From an uncultured Eubacteriales bacterium (GTDB taxonomy: Bacteria > Bacillota > Clostridia > Lachnospirales > Lachnospiraceae), in contig ONWL01000038.1 in NCBI GenBank assembly GCA_900321525.1, forward strand, positions 1-18,526: DNA of 18,526 nt, given 5' to 3'. The position numbers and the translations under genes are program-made. How positions within the stretch are numbered: position 1 is the first letter of the stretch; each line of letters begins with the position of its first letter. The notes beneath the pieces are model-generated. The model was not told the DNA's origin. It made no database searches and saw only the letters and a list, made by a program, of their open reading frames with translations. Shown in pieces: positions 1 through 5,937 of this stretch.

Positions 1-225
1 ATTTTGATCGGGTTTAACAATGCAGTGCTGGCGGAATCCGGCATGAGCTTTTTAGGCATCGGGGTACAGCCGCCGGAAGCCAGTCTGGGACGGATGATGT
101 CGGAGGCGCAGACCTATCTTCTGACCAGACCGTCTATGGCATTGTTTCCGGGATTGATGATTTTGTGGATGGTATTGGGATTTGCGTTGCTTGGAGAAGG
201 GATCTCTGAACGGCAGACAGGATAA
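1..225 (+). CDS. ABC transporter permease, C-terminal end (DppC/OppC/NikC family), partial
   Basis: Only the last 74 codons lie in the window; the reading frame is open from base 1 to a TAA at 223-225. The family forms the inner-membrane channel of peptide or nickel importers. Visible are the end of the coupling segment and the typical permease tail: 'LAESGMSFLGIGVQPP' followed by 'SLGRMM', a 'YLL' stretch, and a final hydrophobic helix starting near 'ALFPGLMILWMVLGFALLGE'. This arrangement is characteristic of the DppC-like subunit that directly precedes the two ATPase genes. The stop overlaps the SD of the next gene (AAGGAGG, 224-230), so the genes are co-transcribed and probably translationally coupled. 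The substrate cannot be read from this fragment. Confidence 0.88.
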   Translation: MLIGFNNAVLAESGMSFLGIGVQPPEASLGRMMSEAQTYLLTRPSMALFPGLMILWMVLGFALLGEGISERQTG

Positions 226-235
226 GGAGGAAGAT

Positions 236-1033
236 ATGCTGCTGGAAGTGAAAGATTTACAGATTGCATTTCATGATCACAGCCGGCCGGAAACTGTGGT
301 CCATGATTTTAACCTGACCATGGAAGCAGGGGAGATCGTAGGCATTGTAGGAGAGTCCGGTTCCGGCAAATCCATGTCTGCCATGGCCATTGCAGGTTTG
401 CTATCCAGACATGATATGACCAAGGAGGGCAAATGTCTCTTTCAGGGAGTGGATACGCTCCGGTGCAGCAGACAGGAACTGCGGAAATTACAGGGCAATG
501 AAATGGGGATTATTTTTCAGGAACCTATGACTTCCTTAAATCCATTGAAGAAGATTGGCTGGCAGGTAGAGGAAAGTCTGCGGCTCCATACCGATCTGGG
601 CAAAGCGGAGCGGAAGGAACGGGCGTTGCAGGCACTTGCAGAAGCAGAACTGCCAAACCCGGAACGGGTCTATTCCCTCTATCCCCATAATCTGTCCGGT
701 GGTATGAGACAAAGGGTGATGATCGCTGCTGCCATGATTGCCAGACCAAAGCTGCTGATTGCGGATGAGCCTACCACAGCGCTGGATGTGACCATACAGG
801 CGCAGATTGTAAAATTGCTGCAAAAATTCAGCAGAGAAAAAGGCATGGCAGTGTTGTTCATCTCCCATGATCTGAGTCTGGTGAGACAGCTGTGCAGCCG
901 TGTGTTGGTCATGCAGAAAGGGTATGTGGTAGAGCAGGGAGACATGGAAACGGTATTTGAACATCCGGTGCATCCCTATACACAGAAGTTATTGGCGGCG
1001 ATCCCGAAGATACCGAGGCAAGGAGGCGTGTGA
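236..1033 (+). CDS. Peptide/nickel ABC transporter ATP-binding protein 1 (DppD/NikD-like)
   Basis: A 265-residue cytoplasmic ATPase that powers a peptide- or nickel-type importer together with the permease upstream and the second ATPase downstream. Seen: Walker A GESGSGKS (residues 39-46), Q-loop 'IIFQEPMTSLNP', signature LSGGMRQR (from residue 153), Walker B 'LLIADEP' with D177-E178, D-loop 'TALD', and the switch His211 in 'ISHD'. The C-terminus ends soon after 'HPYTQKLLAAIPKI', so it lacks most of the roughly 60-residue C-terminal extension of longer OppD/DppD proteins and is closer in size to NikD. The ATG at 236 is chosen over an upstream in-frame ATG at 182 because AAGGAGG (224-230) sits directly before it and 182 lies inside the permease gene. 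Its TGA overlaps the next ATG (TGATG). No defect is seen. Confidence 0.93.
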   Translation: MLLEVKDLQIAFHDHSRPETVVHDFNLTMEAGEIVGIVGESGSGKSMSAMAIAGLLSRHDMTKEGKCLFQGVDTLRCSRQELRKLQGNEMGIIFQEPMTSLNPLKKIGWQVEESLRLHTDLGKAERKERALQALAEAELPNPERVYSLYPHNLSGGMRQRVMIAAAMIARPKLLIADEPTTALDVTIQAQIVKLLQKFSREKGMAVLFISHDLSLVRQLCSRVLVMQKGYVVEQGDMETVFEHPVHPYTQKLLAAIPKIPRQGGV

Positions 1034-1794
1034 TGCAGGAGAACGTGTTAGAAGTGCGCCATGTGAATGGATTTTACAAAGAGCAGTCCGTGCAAAATGG
1101 CATCCGCCGTCTGTTTGGCAGACAAGGGCAGCGTGTGCAGGTACTCCATGACATCTCCTTTTCCATCGGAAAAGGGGAGGTGGTGGGACTGGTAGGGGAA
1201 AGCGGTTGTGGCAAAACCACCTTATCTAAGGCGATTCTGGGCTTTTTGAAAGATCAGGAAGGAGAAATCTGTCACCAGACCAAACACCCGCAGATGGTGT
1301 TTCAGGACCCATACAGTGCCTTAAATCCAGTGAAGAAGATTGGCTGGATTATGGAAGAGCCATTGAAAAATCATACAAAATTAGATGGACCGGCACGCAG
1401 AAAAAAAGTACTGCAAATGTTGCAGAATGTAGGGTTGGAAGCAGAGATGGCAGATCGGTATCCCAGACAGCTGTCCGGCGGCCAGCGGCAGCGTGTGAGC
1501 ATTGGCACTGCCCTCATGTTAGAGCCGGGACTGGTCATTGCAGATGAGCCGGTTTCTGCATTGGATGTGACCATACAGGCACAGATCATGGAATTGTTTC
1601 AGGAATTACAATAGAAACTGCAGTTGTCTGTTTTGTTCATTTCTCATGACCTGAGGGTGGTGTATCAGATGTGCGACCGGGTATTGATCATGAAAGAAGG
1701 CAGGATCGTGGAGGAAGGCACTGTGGAAGAAGTGTACCGGCATCCAAAGCATGATTATACAAAATTGCTGTTGGCGTCTGCCGGCGTATATTAA
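1033..1794 (+). pseudogene. Second ABC transporter ATP-binding protein (DppF/OppF-like), broken by an in-frame amber codon
   Basis: The frame opens at ATG 1033, after AGGAGG at 1021-1026 and overlapping the stop of the first ATPase. Seen: Walker A GESGCGKT (residues 55-62), Q-loop 'MVFQDPYSALNP', signature LSGGQRQR (from residue 147), Walker B D171-E172, D-loop 'SALD'. A TAG at 1612-1614 ends the open frame after 193 residues. The same frame then continues for 59 codons, from 'KLQLSVLFISHDLRVV' to 'HDYTKLLLASAGVY', ending at TAA 1792-1794, which is exactly the missing ABC tail. A single base change (AAG, CAG or GAG to TAG) explains it. The truncated product lacks the switch histidine and should not work as an ATPase, so the importer may be inactive unless the codon is suppressed or is a sequencing error. 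Without the stop the protein would be 253 residues. Confidence 0.88.
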
Positions 1795-1813
1795 AAAATT
1801 GACGACAAAAATT

Positions 1814-1843
1814 TGCATAAGAACCCTCTGTTTACAGATAATA
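1814..1843 (+). promoter_or_regulatory. Sigma-G-like promoter of spoVT
   Basis: TGCATA (1814-1819), a 17-nt spacer and GATAATA (1837-1843) match the forespore sigma-G/sigma-F type promoter (TGMATA-N17/18-CATAHTA) with one mismatch in the -10 block. It lies about 68 nt upstream of the spoVT ATG. Known of the family: spoVT is transcribed by sigma-G in B. subtilis. No sigma-A promoter of comparable quality is seen in this gap. Confidence 0.6.
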
Positions 1844-1910
1844 GTATCAAAAGCAGGATTAGGATGCCGCTTTTAAGGGAAAACTATGATGTAAATGGAG
1901 GTTTTTTGAT

Positions 1911-2459
1911 ATGAAAGCAACCGGAATTGTAAGAAGAATAGATGATTTGGGACGTGTGGTGATCCCAAAGGAGATTCGCCGCACCATGCGCCTGCGGGAA
2001 GGCACCCCATTGGAAATCTTTACGGACAGAGAAGGAGAGATCATCTTCAAAAAGTACTCTCCTGTGGCGGAAATTGGCAGTTTTGCCAAGCAGTATGCAG
2101 AATCTCTGGCACAGACCGCAGGCTGTACCGTTTGTATTTCTGACAGAGACCAGATCGTAGCAGCGGCAGGAGGGCAGAAAAAGGAGTTTTTAGGACAGCC
2201 CATCAGCAGACAGATGGAAGGCCTGATTCACAACAGAGAAAACGTACAGGTCTATTCCGGCAGTTTTGGCACCATTCCCCTGATTCAGGGAGAGGGACAA
2301 AACTATGAATCACAAATCGTCTACCCGGTCATTTGCGAGGGAGATGCCATCGGGGCGGTGGCAGTGGTTTCCAGAGAAAACCGCTCCAAATTTACAGATG
2401 TAGAGCAAAAATTGACCGCCTGTGCCGCCGCTTTTTTGGGAAAACAGATGGAATCTTAA
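1911..2459 (+). CDS. spoVT: Stage V sporulation transcriptional regulator SpoVT
   Basis: A 182-residue forespore DNA-binding regulator that tunes sigma-G-dependent genes and spore coat/germination functions in Bacillus. Seen: an N-terminal AbrB/SpoVT swapped-hairpin domain (residues 1-50) with the hallmark 'GIVRRIDDLGRVVIPKEIRR' and 'LREGTPLEI', then a linker and a C-terminal GAF-like domain (about 55-180) containing 'TVCISDRDQIVAAAG' and 'YPVICEGDAIGAVAVVS'. Length matches the family (about 178). GGAGG at 1897-1901 precedes the ATG by 9 nt. It stands alone between the broken ABC gene and hup; the mazG and other genes that often follow spoVT in Firmicutes are absent here. Expression from the sigma-G-like promoter at 1814-1843 fits its known timing. 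Confidence 0.96.
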   Translation: MKATGIVRRIDDLGRVVIPKEIRRTMRLREGTPLEIFTDREGEIIFKKYSPVAEIGSFAKQYAESLAQTAGCTVCISDRDQIVAAAGGQKKEFLGQPISRQMEGLIHNRENVQVYSGSFGTIPLIQGEGQNYESQIVYPVICEGDAIGAVAVVSRENRSKFTDVEQKLTACAAAFLGKQMES

Positions 2460-2541
2460 AGGAAAAAAGAGTGCGTAGGCCATGCAGCATGGAAAAACAG
2501 CAAATTTGGCAAGATTTAAAGAAAAAACTTGCTTCCAATAC

Positions 2542-2570
2542 TTGACAAACCTGTTATTTCCAATTATAAC
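2542..2570 (+). promoter_or_regulatory. Sigma-A promoter of hup-rqcP
   Basis: TTGACA (2542-2547), a 17-nt spacer and TATAAC (2565-2570): a perfect -35 and a 5/6 -10, about 56 nt upstream of the HU start codon. The strength suits an abundant nucleoid protein. Confidence 0.75.
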
Positions 2571-2626
2571 TATCTTTGACACTTAATTCGTGCAGTTAAA
2601 AAGTGAATGCGCATGGAGGTATGAAA

Positions 2627-2902
2627 ATGAATAAGAAAGAGTTAGTTGCTGCAATTGCAGAGAGCACAGAAGTTTCCAAGAAGGACGTAGAGAAGGTACT
2701 GGAAAGTTTTGTTAACACTGTCGTAGAGGAAGTAAAGAATGACGGTAAGGTACAGTTGGTTGGCTTTGGTACTTTCGAAGCATCTGAGCGTGCAGAGAGA
2801 ACCGGACGCAACCCGAGAACAGGTGAGACTGTGACCATCGCTGCAAGCAAGGTATTCAAGTTCAAGCCAGGTAAGGCTGTAAAGGATGTATTAAACGCAT
2901 AA
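2627..2902 (+). CDS. hup: HU family DNA-binding protein
   Basis: A 91-residue histone-like nucleoid protein; it works as a dimer that bends and compacts DNA. Seen: the start 'MNKKELVAAIAE', the dimerisation helices, 'VQLVGFGTFE' and the DNA-binding arm 'ERTGRNPRTGE', ending 'FKPGKAVKDVLNA'. Length is exactly that of HU. The ATG at 2627 is chosen over GTG 2603 and ATG 2621 because GGAGG (2615-2619) is 7 nt upstream of it, and because the family begins MNK. It is followed after 14 nt by rqcP, so the two form one operon from the sigma-A promoter at 2542-2570. Codon use favours frequent codons such as AAG and GTA, as expected of a highly expressed gene. Confidence 0.97.
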   Translation: MNKKELVAAIAESTEVSKKDVEKVLESFVNTVVEEVKNDGKVQLVGFGTFEASERAERTGRNPRTGETVTIAASKVFKFKPGKAVKDVLNA

Positions 2903-2916
2903 GAGGATGCATAATC

Positions 2917-3156
2917 ATGAGGCTGGATAAATATCTGAAAGTTTCAAGACTGATCAAGAGAAGAACTGTGGCCAATGAAGCCTGTGATGCAGGCCGTGTG
3001 ATGATCAATGGCAAAGTGGCCAAGGCTTCTGCAGAAGTAAAGCCGGGAGACTGCCTGACCATACAGTTTGGAACCAGAACAGTGACAGTAGAGATTGTCA
3101 GTGTAGAGGAGACGGTACGAAAAGAGGAAGCGAAGGAAATGTTCCGCTATGTATAG
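2917..3156 (+). CDS. rqcP: S4-domain ribosome quality-control factor RqcP (YabO/Hsp15-like)
   Basis: A 79-residue RNA-binding protein made almost wholly of one S4 domain: 'MRLDKYLKVSRLIKRRTVAN', 'GRVMINGKVAKAS', 'VKPGDCLTI'. The family binds obstructed 50S subunits carrying peptidyl-tRNA and helps RqcH add C-terminal alanine tails. Identification rests on the S4 motif, the small size and the neighbourhood: B. subtilis yabO (rqcP) lies directly before yabP-yabQ-divIC, as here. AGAGGA (2902-2907) precedes the ATG by 9 nt. It is co-transcribed with hup. The transcript probably ends in part at the hairpin 3215-3267. Confidence 0.93.
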   Translation: MRLDKYLKVSRLIKRRTVANEACDAGRVMINGKVAKASAEVKPGDCLTIQFGTRTVTVEIVSVEETVRKEEAKEMFRYV

Positions 3157-3214
3157 TCTCTTTTGATGACAGTATAGGATGTCAGATTGTTTTGGATTGT
3201 TCAGACACATAATG

Positions 3215-3267
3215 AAAAAGACCTTCTAATATACTGACTGTAGGAATGTATATTAGGAGGTCTTTTT
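3215..3267 (+). terminator. 19-bp hairpin: terminator-like and sequestering the yabP SD
   Basis: AAAAAGACCTTCTAATATA (3215-3233) pairs with 3249-3267 along all 19 positions with one U-G wobble (T3225-G3257); the loop is 15 nt. The right arm ends in TCTTTTT, so it resembles an intrinsic terminator with an A-tract for hup-rqcP. The right arm also contains the complete yabP SD (AGGAGG, 3255-3260), and the yabP ATG is the next base after the stem. In an RNA that spans the whole stem the SD would be hidden. Confidence 0.8.
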
Positions 3268-3579
3268 ATGTCAGGAGAATGGGAGAAGGGGAAAAGCAAT
3301 GGACAGGCAGGTACGGTGAAGCATCACATCACATTGCAGCAAAGGGAATTGTGTATGGTGACTGGAGTGGTGGAGATGATTTCTTTTGATGAAAAAGCAG
3401 TGGTGGCAGATACCCGGATGGGCATGCTTTCTATTAAAGGGGAAAATCTCCATGTGAAACGGGTGTCGTTGGAAACAGAGGAGTTAGAAGTGGAAGGCAC
3501 TGTACACCAGATGTCGTACCAAGGTGCAAACCAACGTGGAAAAAAGGGAGAAAACTTTATGAAAAGGCTGGTACGTTGA
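3268..3579 (+). CDS. yabP: Sporulation protein YabP
   Basis: A 103-residue YabP/YqfC-family protein required, with YabQ, for spore cortex formation in B. subtilis; it is a mother-cell (sigma-E) product there. Seen: 'HHITLQQRELCMVTGVVEMI', 'SFDEKAVVADTRMGMLSIKG' and 'VKRVSLETEELEVEGTV', the compact beta-rich core of the family, with a basic tail that is not conserved. The ATG at 3268 lies 7 nt after AGGAGG (3255-3260). That SD is the 3' arm of the hairpin described at 3215-3267, so translation should depend on where transcription starts or on stem opening. The TGA overlaps the yabQ ATG. No convincing sigma-E promoter was found. Confidence 0.93.
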   Translation: MSGEWEKGKSNGQAGTVKHHITLQQRELCMVTGVVEMISFDEKAVVADTRMGMLSIKGENLHVKRVSLETEELEVEGTVHQMSYQGANQRGKKGENFMKRLVR

Positions 3580-3995
3580 TGAGTGGGTGGATGATTGCGG
3601 AACTGCACCTTCTGGGCACAGCGGTGCTGGCAGGTATTTTGTTCAGAGCCTGTTACGATCTCTGGCTCATTGGCAGGGAGTTGTGGCATCCGGGAGAGCT
3701 AATTGCAGGTATAGGAGATGTGCTTTATTGGCTGGGCGGTTGTATGTTCACTTTTCGGATGTTGTATTATGCCAATGACGGGATTATCAGAGGATTTGTG
3801 CTGGTGGGGATGTTTGTGGGGATGTTGTTGTATCATTGTCTGGTATCTGGGATTGTGGTTCGAATCATTTGCGGGTTGTGTCGGAAGATCGCGCACATAT
3901 GGAACAAATATATAGTGGAAACATTCATTAAAATCATACGAAGAAAAAAGAAATTTTTGTCAAAAAATGTTGAAAAGAGAGAAGAAATGGGGTAA
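3579..3995 (+). CDS. yabQ: Spore cortex biosynthesis membrane protein YabQ
   Basis: A 138-residue integral membrane protein of the YabQ family, localised to the outer forespore membrane and needed for cortex formation in B. subtilis. Seen: three to four hydrophobic segments (around residues 7-25, 45-65 and 70-95: 'LLGTAVLAGILF', 'DVLYWLGGCMFTFRMLYY', 'GFVLVGMFVGMLLYH') followed by a basic cytosolic tail rich in Lys and Arg. The start ATG overlaps the yabP stop (TGATG, 3577-3581) with no strong SD of its own, which implies translational coupling. TTG 3576 in the same frame is a less likely start. The gene lies in the conserved yabP-yabQ-divIC order, which supports the call more than sequence alone. 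Confidence 0.9.
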   Translation: MSGWMIAELHLLGTAVLAGILFRACYDLWLIGRELWHPGELIAGIGDVLYWLGGCMFTFRMLYYANDGIIRGFVLVGMFVGMLLYHCLVSGIVVRIICGLCRKIAHIWNKYIVETFIKIIRRKKKFLSKNVEKREEMG

Positions 3996-4057
3996 TATAG
4001 TACCATATAATGTTTGGATCGGACGATGATACAGAGTTTGAGCGGGGGGATATGCGG

Positions 4058-4396
4058 ATGGCAAAGAAGAGACGCTGGAAAAGTACGGCAATACAGCAGG
4101 ACAGAATGATCAGATATGTATCCGGAAAGAAGCCATTTGCAGTGGCACTTGTATTATTGGCAGTATTTGCAGTATGTGTGGGAAGCCGGATTTCCTATGT
4201 GCAGGCCAGAGCCTCTGCCTATGTGGAACAGGAGAAGCAGCTGGAGCAGAATATTGCAGAAGAGCGGGCACGCAGCGAAGCATTGATTGAATATGAGGAA
4301 TATATGAAGACACCAGAGTTCATTGAGGAGATTGCAGAGGAACGTTTGGGGTTGGTGCATGACGGTGACATCATTTTTAAGAGTGTGACTAGATAA
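4058..4396 (+). CDS. divIC: Septum formation initiator DivIC/FtsL-like protein
   Basis: A 112-residue bitopic cell-division protein that acts with FtsL and DivIB in the divisome. Seen: a basic cytoplasmic N-terminus ('MAKKRRWKS'), one membrane helix ('FAVALVLLAVFAVCVG', about residues 31-48), and an extracytoplasmic coiled coil rich in Glu ('VEQEKQLEQNIAEERAR') ending with the family's 'TPEFIEEIAEERLGLV' and 'GDIIF'. ATG 4058 is preferred because a G-rich stretch (4045-4050) lies 7 nt before it; ATG 4010 in the same frame would add 16 residues ('MFGSDDDTEFERGDMR') but has no good SD. It follows yabQ after 62 nt and is closed by the terminator at 4465-4497. Confidence 0.9.
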   Translation: MAKKRRWKSTAIQQDRMIRYVSGKKPFAVALVLLAVFAVCVGSRISYVQARASAYVEQEKQLEQNIAEERARSEALIEYEEYMKTPEFIEEIAEERLGLVHDGDIIFKSVTR

Positions 4397-4464
4397 GGTT
4401 TGCAAATCAGGTTGGAATATGGAGTTTGTGTGGGAATTTGCACAGGATTCTTACAGGAGAAGGG

Positions 4465-4497
4465 AAAGCTTGGACAGTTTTTGTCTAAGCTTTTTTT
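4465..4497 (+). terminator. Rho-independent terminator after divIC
   Basis: AAAGCTTGGAC (4465-4475) pairs with GTCTAAGCTTT (4483-4493), 11 bp with one G-U pair and a 7-nt loop, followed by a T run to 4497. It separates divIC from spoIIE. Confidence 0.88.
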
Positions 4498-4512
4498 GAT
4501 ATACTGCCATAA

Positions 4513-4546
4513 TTTGACAAAGTCCGTATTTGTTGTGTGATAAAAT
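4513..4546 (+). promoter_or_regulatory. spoIIE promoter: sigma-A boxes 21 bp apart with overlapping Spo0A-box-like site
   Basis: TTGACA (4514-4519) and TAAAAT (4541-4546) are separated by 21 nt rather than 17. The unusual 21-bp spacing is the known trait of the Spo0A-activated spoIIE promoter of B. subtilis. TTTGACAAA (4513-4521) covers the -35 box; its reverse complement TTTGTCAAA differs from the 0A box TTTGTCGAA at one base. The start point would be near 4553, giving a leader of about 64 nt. Confidence 0.65.
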
Positions 4547-4616
4547 GGTCATGATTCAGAGTCATTTGAAGTGATATTTTGAATCATTGCATAGATATCA
4601 AACCAGGAGGCCTCAT

Positions 4617-5807
4617 GTGAAAAAGAAACAGCGCATCAAGGAAAAGGAGCAATATCAAACCGAATACCAGTGCCTGGAGGAAGTGTACGGGAAACAGATT
4701 GATCAGGTGGTGCATTGTATAGAAGAGATGATGGAGATGTATCGGCAGAGCGGAGAGACAGCAGTGGCGCTGGAAGCGGCAGATGAATGGAAATATAGAT
4801 ATTTGGAAAGCAGAGGAATCCTGGCAGAACAATACCAGTGTATTGCCGGTATTTTGCAGCAGATTCGCACCAGAATCTGTCACAGTCGGGACGTGACCAG
4901 ACAGGCAGAAGCAGATTTGAGCAAAGTACTCAGATGCAATCGGCTCATTCTGGAAAAATGTATGCTGTTGGACGGAAAGAACAGACGCAAGGAGGCCATC
5001 CTGTATTTGCACAGTCAGGATGACATCTGCATTCCTGCATCTGCTATTGCAGGACTGATGAAAGAGGTGACGGATACAGAATGGATGGTGTCCGGGGACA
5101 GCAGAAGTATTGTCACCAAACAGACTTCTTTGGTTCATTTAGAAGAACAACCTCGATTTTTTTTAGAGCATGGACTGGCGCGGGCTGTGAAAAATGGGGA
5201 GTCCATTTCCGGAGACAGTTTCTCCTTTCAGGCACTGCCGGATGGCAAATGGATGCTGGCTTTGTGTGATGGATTGGGAGCAGGAGAGCGTGCCAATCGG
5301 GAAAGCAGACAGGCAGTGGAGCTGTTGGAACATTTATTGGAGGCTGGGTTTATTCCGGATACGGCACTGCGGATGCTGCACAACACGTTGCTCATGCAGG
5401 AGCAGGAATTGCGTCCGGTGACTATGGATCTGGCAGTGGTGGATTTACATACAGGAATTGGAGATTTTTATAAATCGGGGGCGGTGACCTCTTTTGTGAA
5501 ACACGAAAAGGACACAGAGCTGTTACAGCCGGAGGCATTGCCCATGGGATATCTGCCTATGCTGCAACCGGCTCATCATGTGTGCAGACTGCAGGATGGA
5601 GACTATGTCATTATGATGACAGACGGCATGTTGGATGCGGTGGACAAGGAGGATAAAGAGCAGCATTGGATGGAACTGATTCGAAAAATGCATGCTGCAA
5701 ATCCTAAGGATATGGCGAACAAGCTGCTGATTTATGCCATGGCAGCAGTAGACGGAGAACCCACGGATGACATGACAGTGTTGGTCAGTGGCGTCTGGAA
5801 AAAGTAG
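4617..5807 (+). CDS. spoIIE: SpoIIE-type PP2C phosphatase lacking the N-terminal membrane domain
   Basis: A 396-residue protein matching only the cytoplasmic part of SpoIIE. SpoIIE dephosphorylates SpoIIAA to release sigma-F in the forespore and also acts at the polar septum. Seen: a helical, charged region II (about 1-180), then the PP2C core: 'SGDSFSF' (about 198-204), metal Asp218 in 'LCDGLGAGERA', Asp336 in 'MMTDGMLDA', and Asp384-Asp385 in 'TDDMTVL'. Canonical SpoIIE is about 800 residues with ten membrane helices in front; none is encoded here. The GTG at 4617 has AGGAGG at 4605-4610, and the upstream 200 nt hold a terminator and a promoter, so the gene begins here as it stands. Position between divIC and tilS is the expected spoIIE locus. 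Catalytic residues look intact. Confidence 0.92.
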   Translation: MKKKQRIKEKEQYQTEYQCLEEVYGKQIDQVVHCIEEMMEMYRQSGETAVALEAADEWKYRYLESRGILAEQYQCIAGILQQIRTRICHSRDVTRQAEADLSKVLRCNRLILEKCMLLDGKNRRKEAILYLHSQDDICIPASAIAGLMKEVTDTEWMVSGDSRSIVTKQTSLVHLEEQPRFFLEHGLARAVKNGESISGDSFSFQALPDGKWMLALCDGLGAGERANRESRQAVELLEHLLEAGFIPDTALRMLHNTLLMQEQELRPVTMDLAVVDLHTGIGDFYKSGAVTSFVKHEKDTELLQPEALPMGYLPMLQPAHHVCRLQDGDYVIMMTDGMLDAVDKEDKEQHWMELIRKMHAANPKDMANKLLIYAMAAVDGEPTDDMTVLVSGVWKK

Positions 5808-5813
5808 AAGGGA

Positions 5814-5842
5814 TTGCAATTTGGAAACTGACATGTTATAGT
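5814..5842 (+). promoter_or_regulatory. Sigma-A promoter of tilS-hpt-ftsH
   Basis: TTGCAA (5814-5819), 17-nt spacer, TATAGT (5837-5842), starting 7 nt after the spoIIE stop. The predicted start near 5849 makes the ATG at 5848 unusable as a start codon and supports the tilS start at 5938. Confidence 0.65.
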
Positions 5843-5937
5843 GATACATGGTATTTGCTGAAAAACAGCAACGGTTCAGAGACCACTATACTGTGAAGCC
5901 ATTGGACAGTTGCGAAAGATGGGAACAGGGGTTTGGC

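Noticed and set aside
536..973. Long antisense open frames opposite the ABC ATPases, and similar ones opposite tilS, ftsH, the GH13 gene and rlmD
   Set aside because: They are shadows of well-conserved + strand genes, without SD sites or recognisable protein sequence.
2480..2495. CCAT/ATGG palindrome after spoVT as a terminator
   Set aside because: The stem is only 4 bp and no T-tract follows.
3151..3178. Sigma-E-like promoter (GTATAGT, 14 nt, GTATAGGA) upstream of yabP
   Set aside because: The -10 half departs from CATACAMT at too many positions; no better sigma-E site was found, so none is listed.
5848..5937. Upstream in-frame ATG extending TilS by 30 residues
   Set aside because: It coincides with the predicted transcription start, has no SD, and the extra residues do not look like the family's N-terminus.
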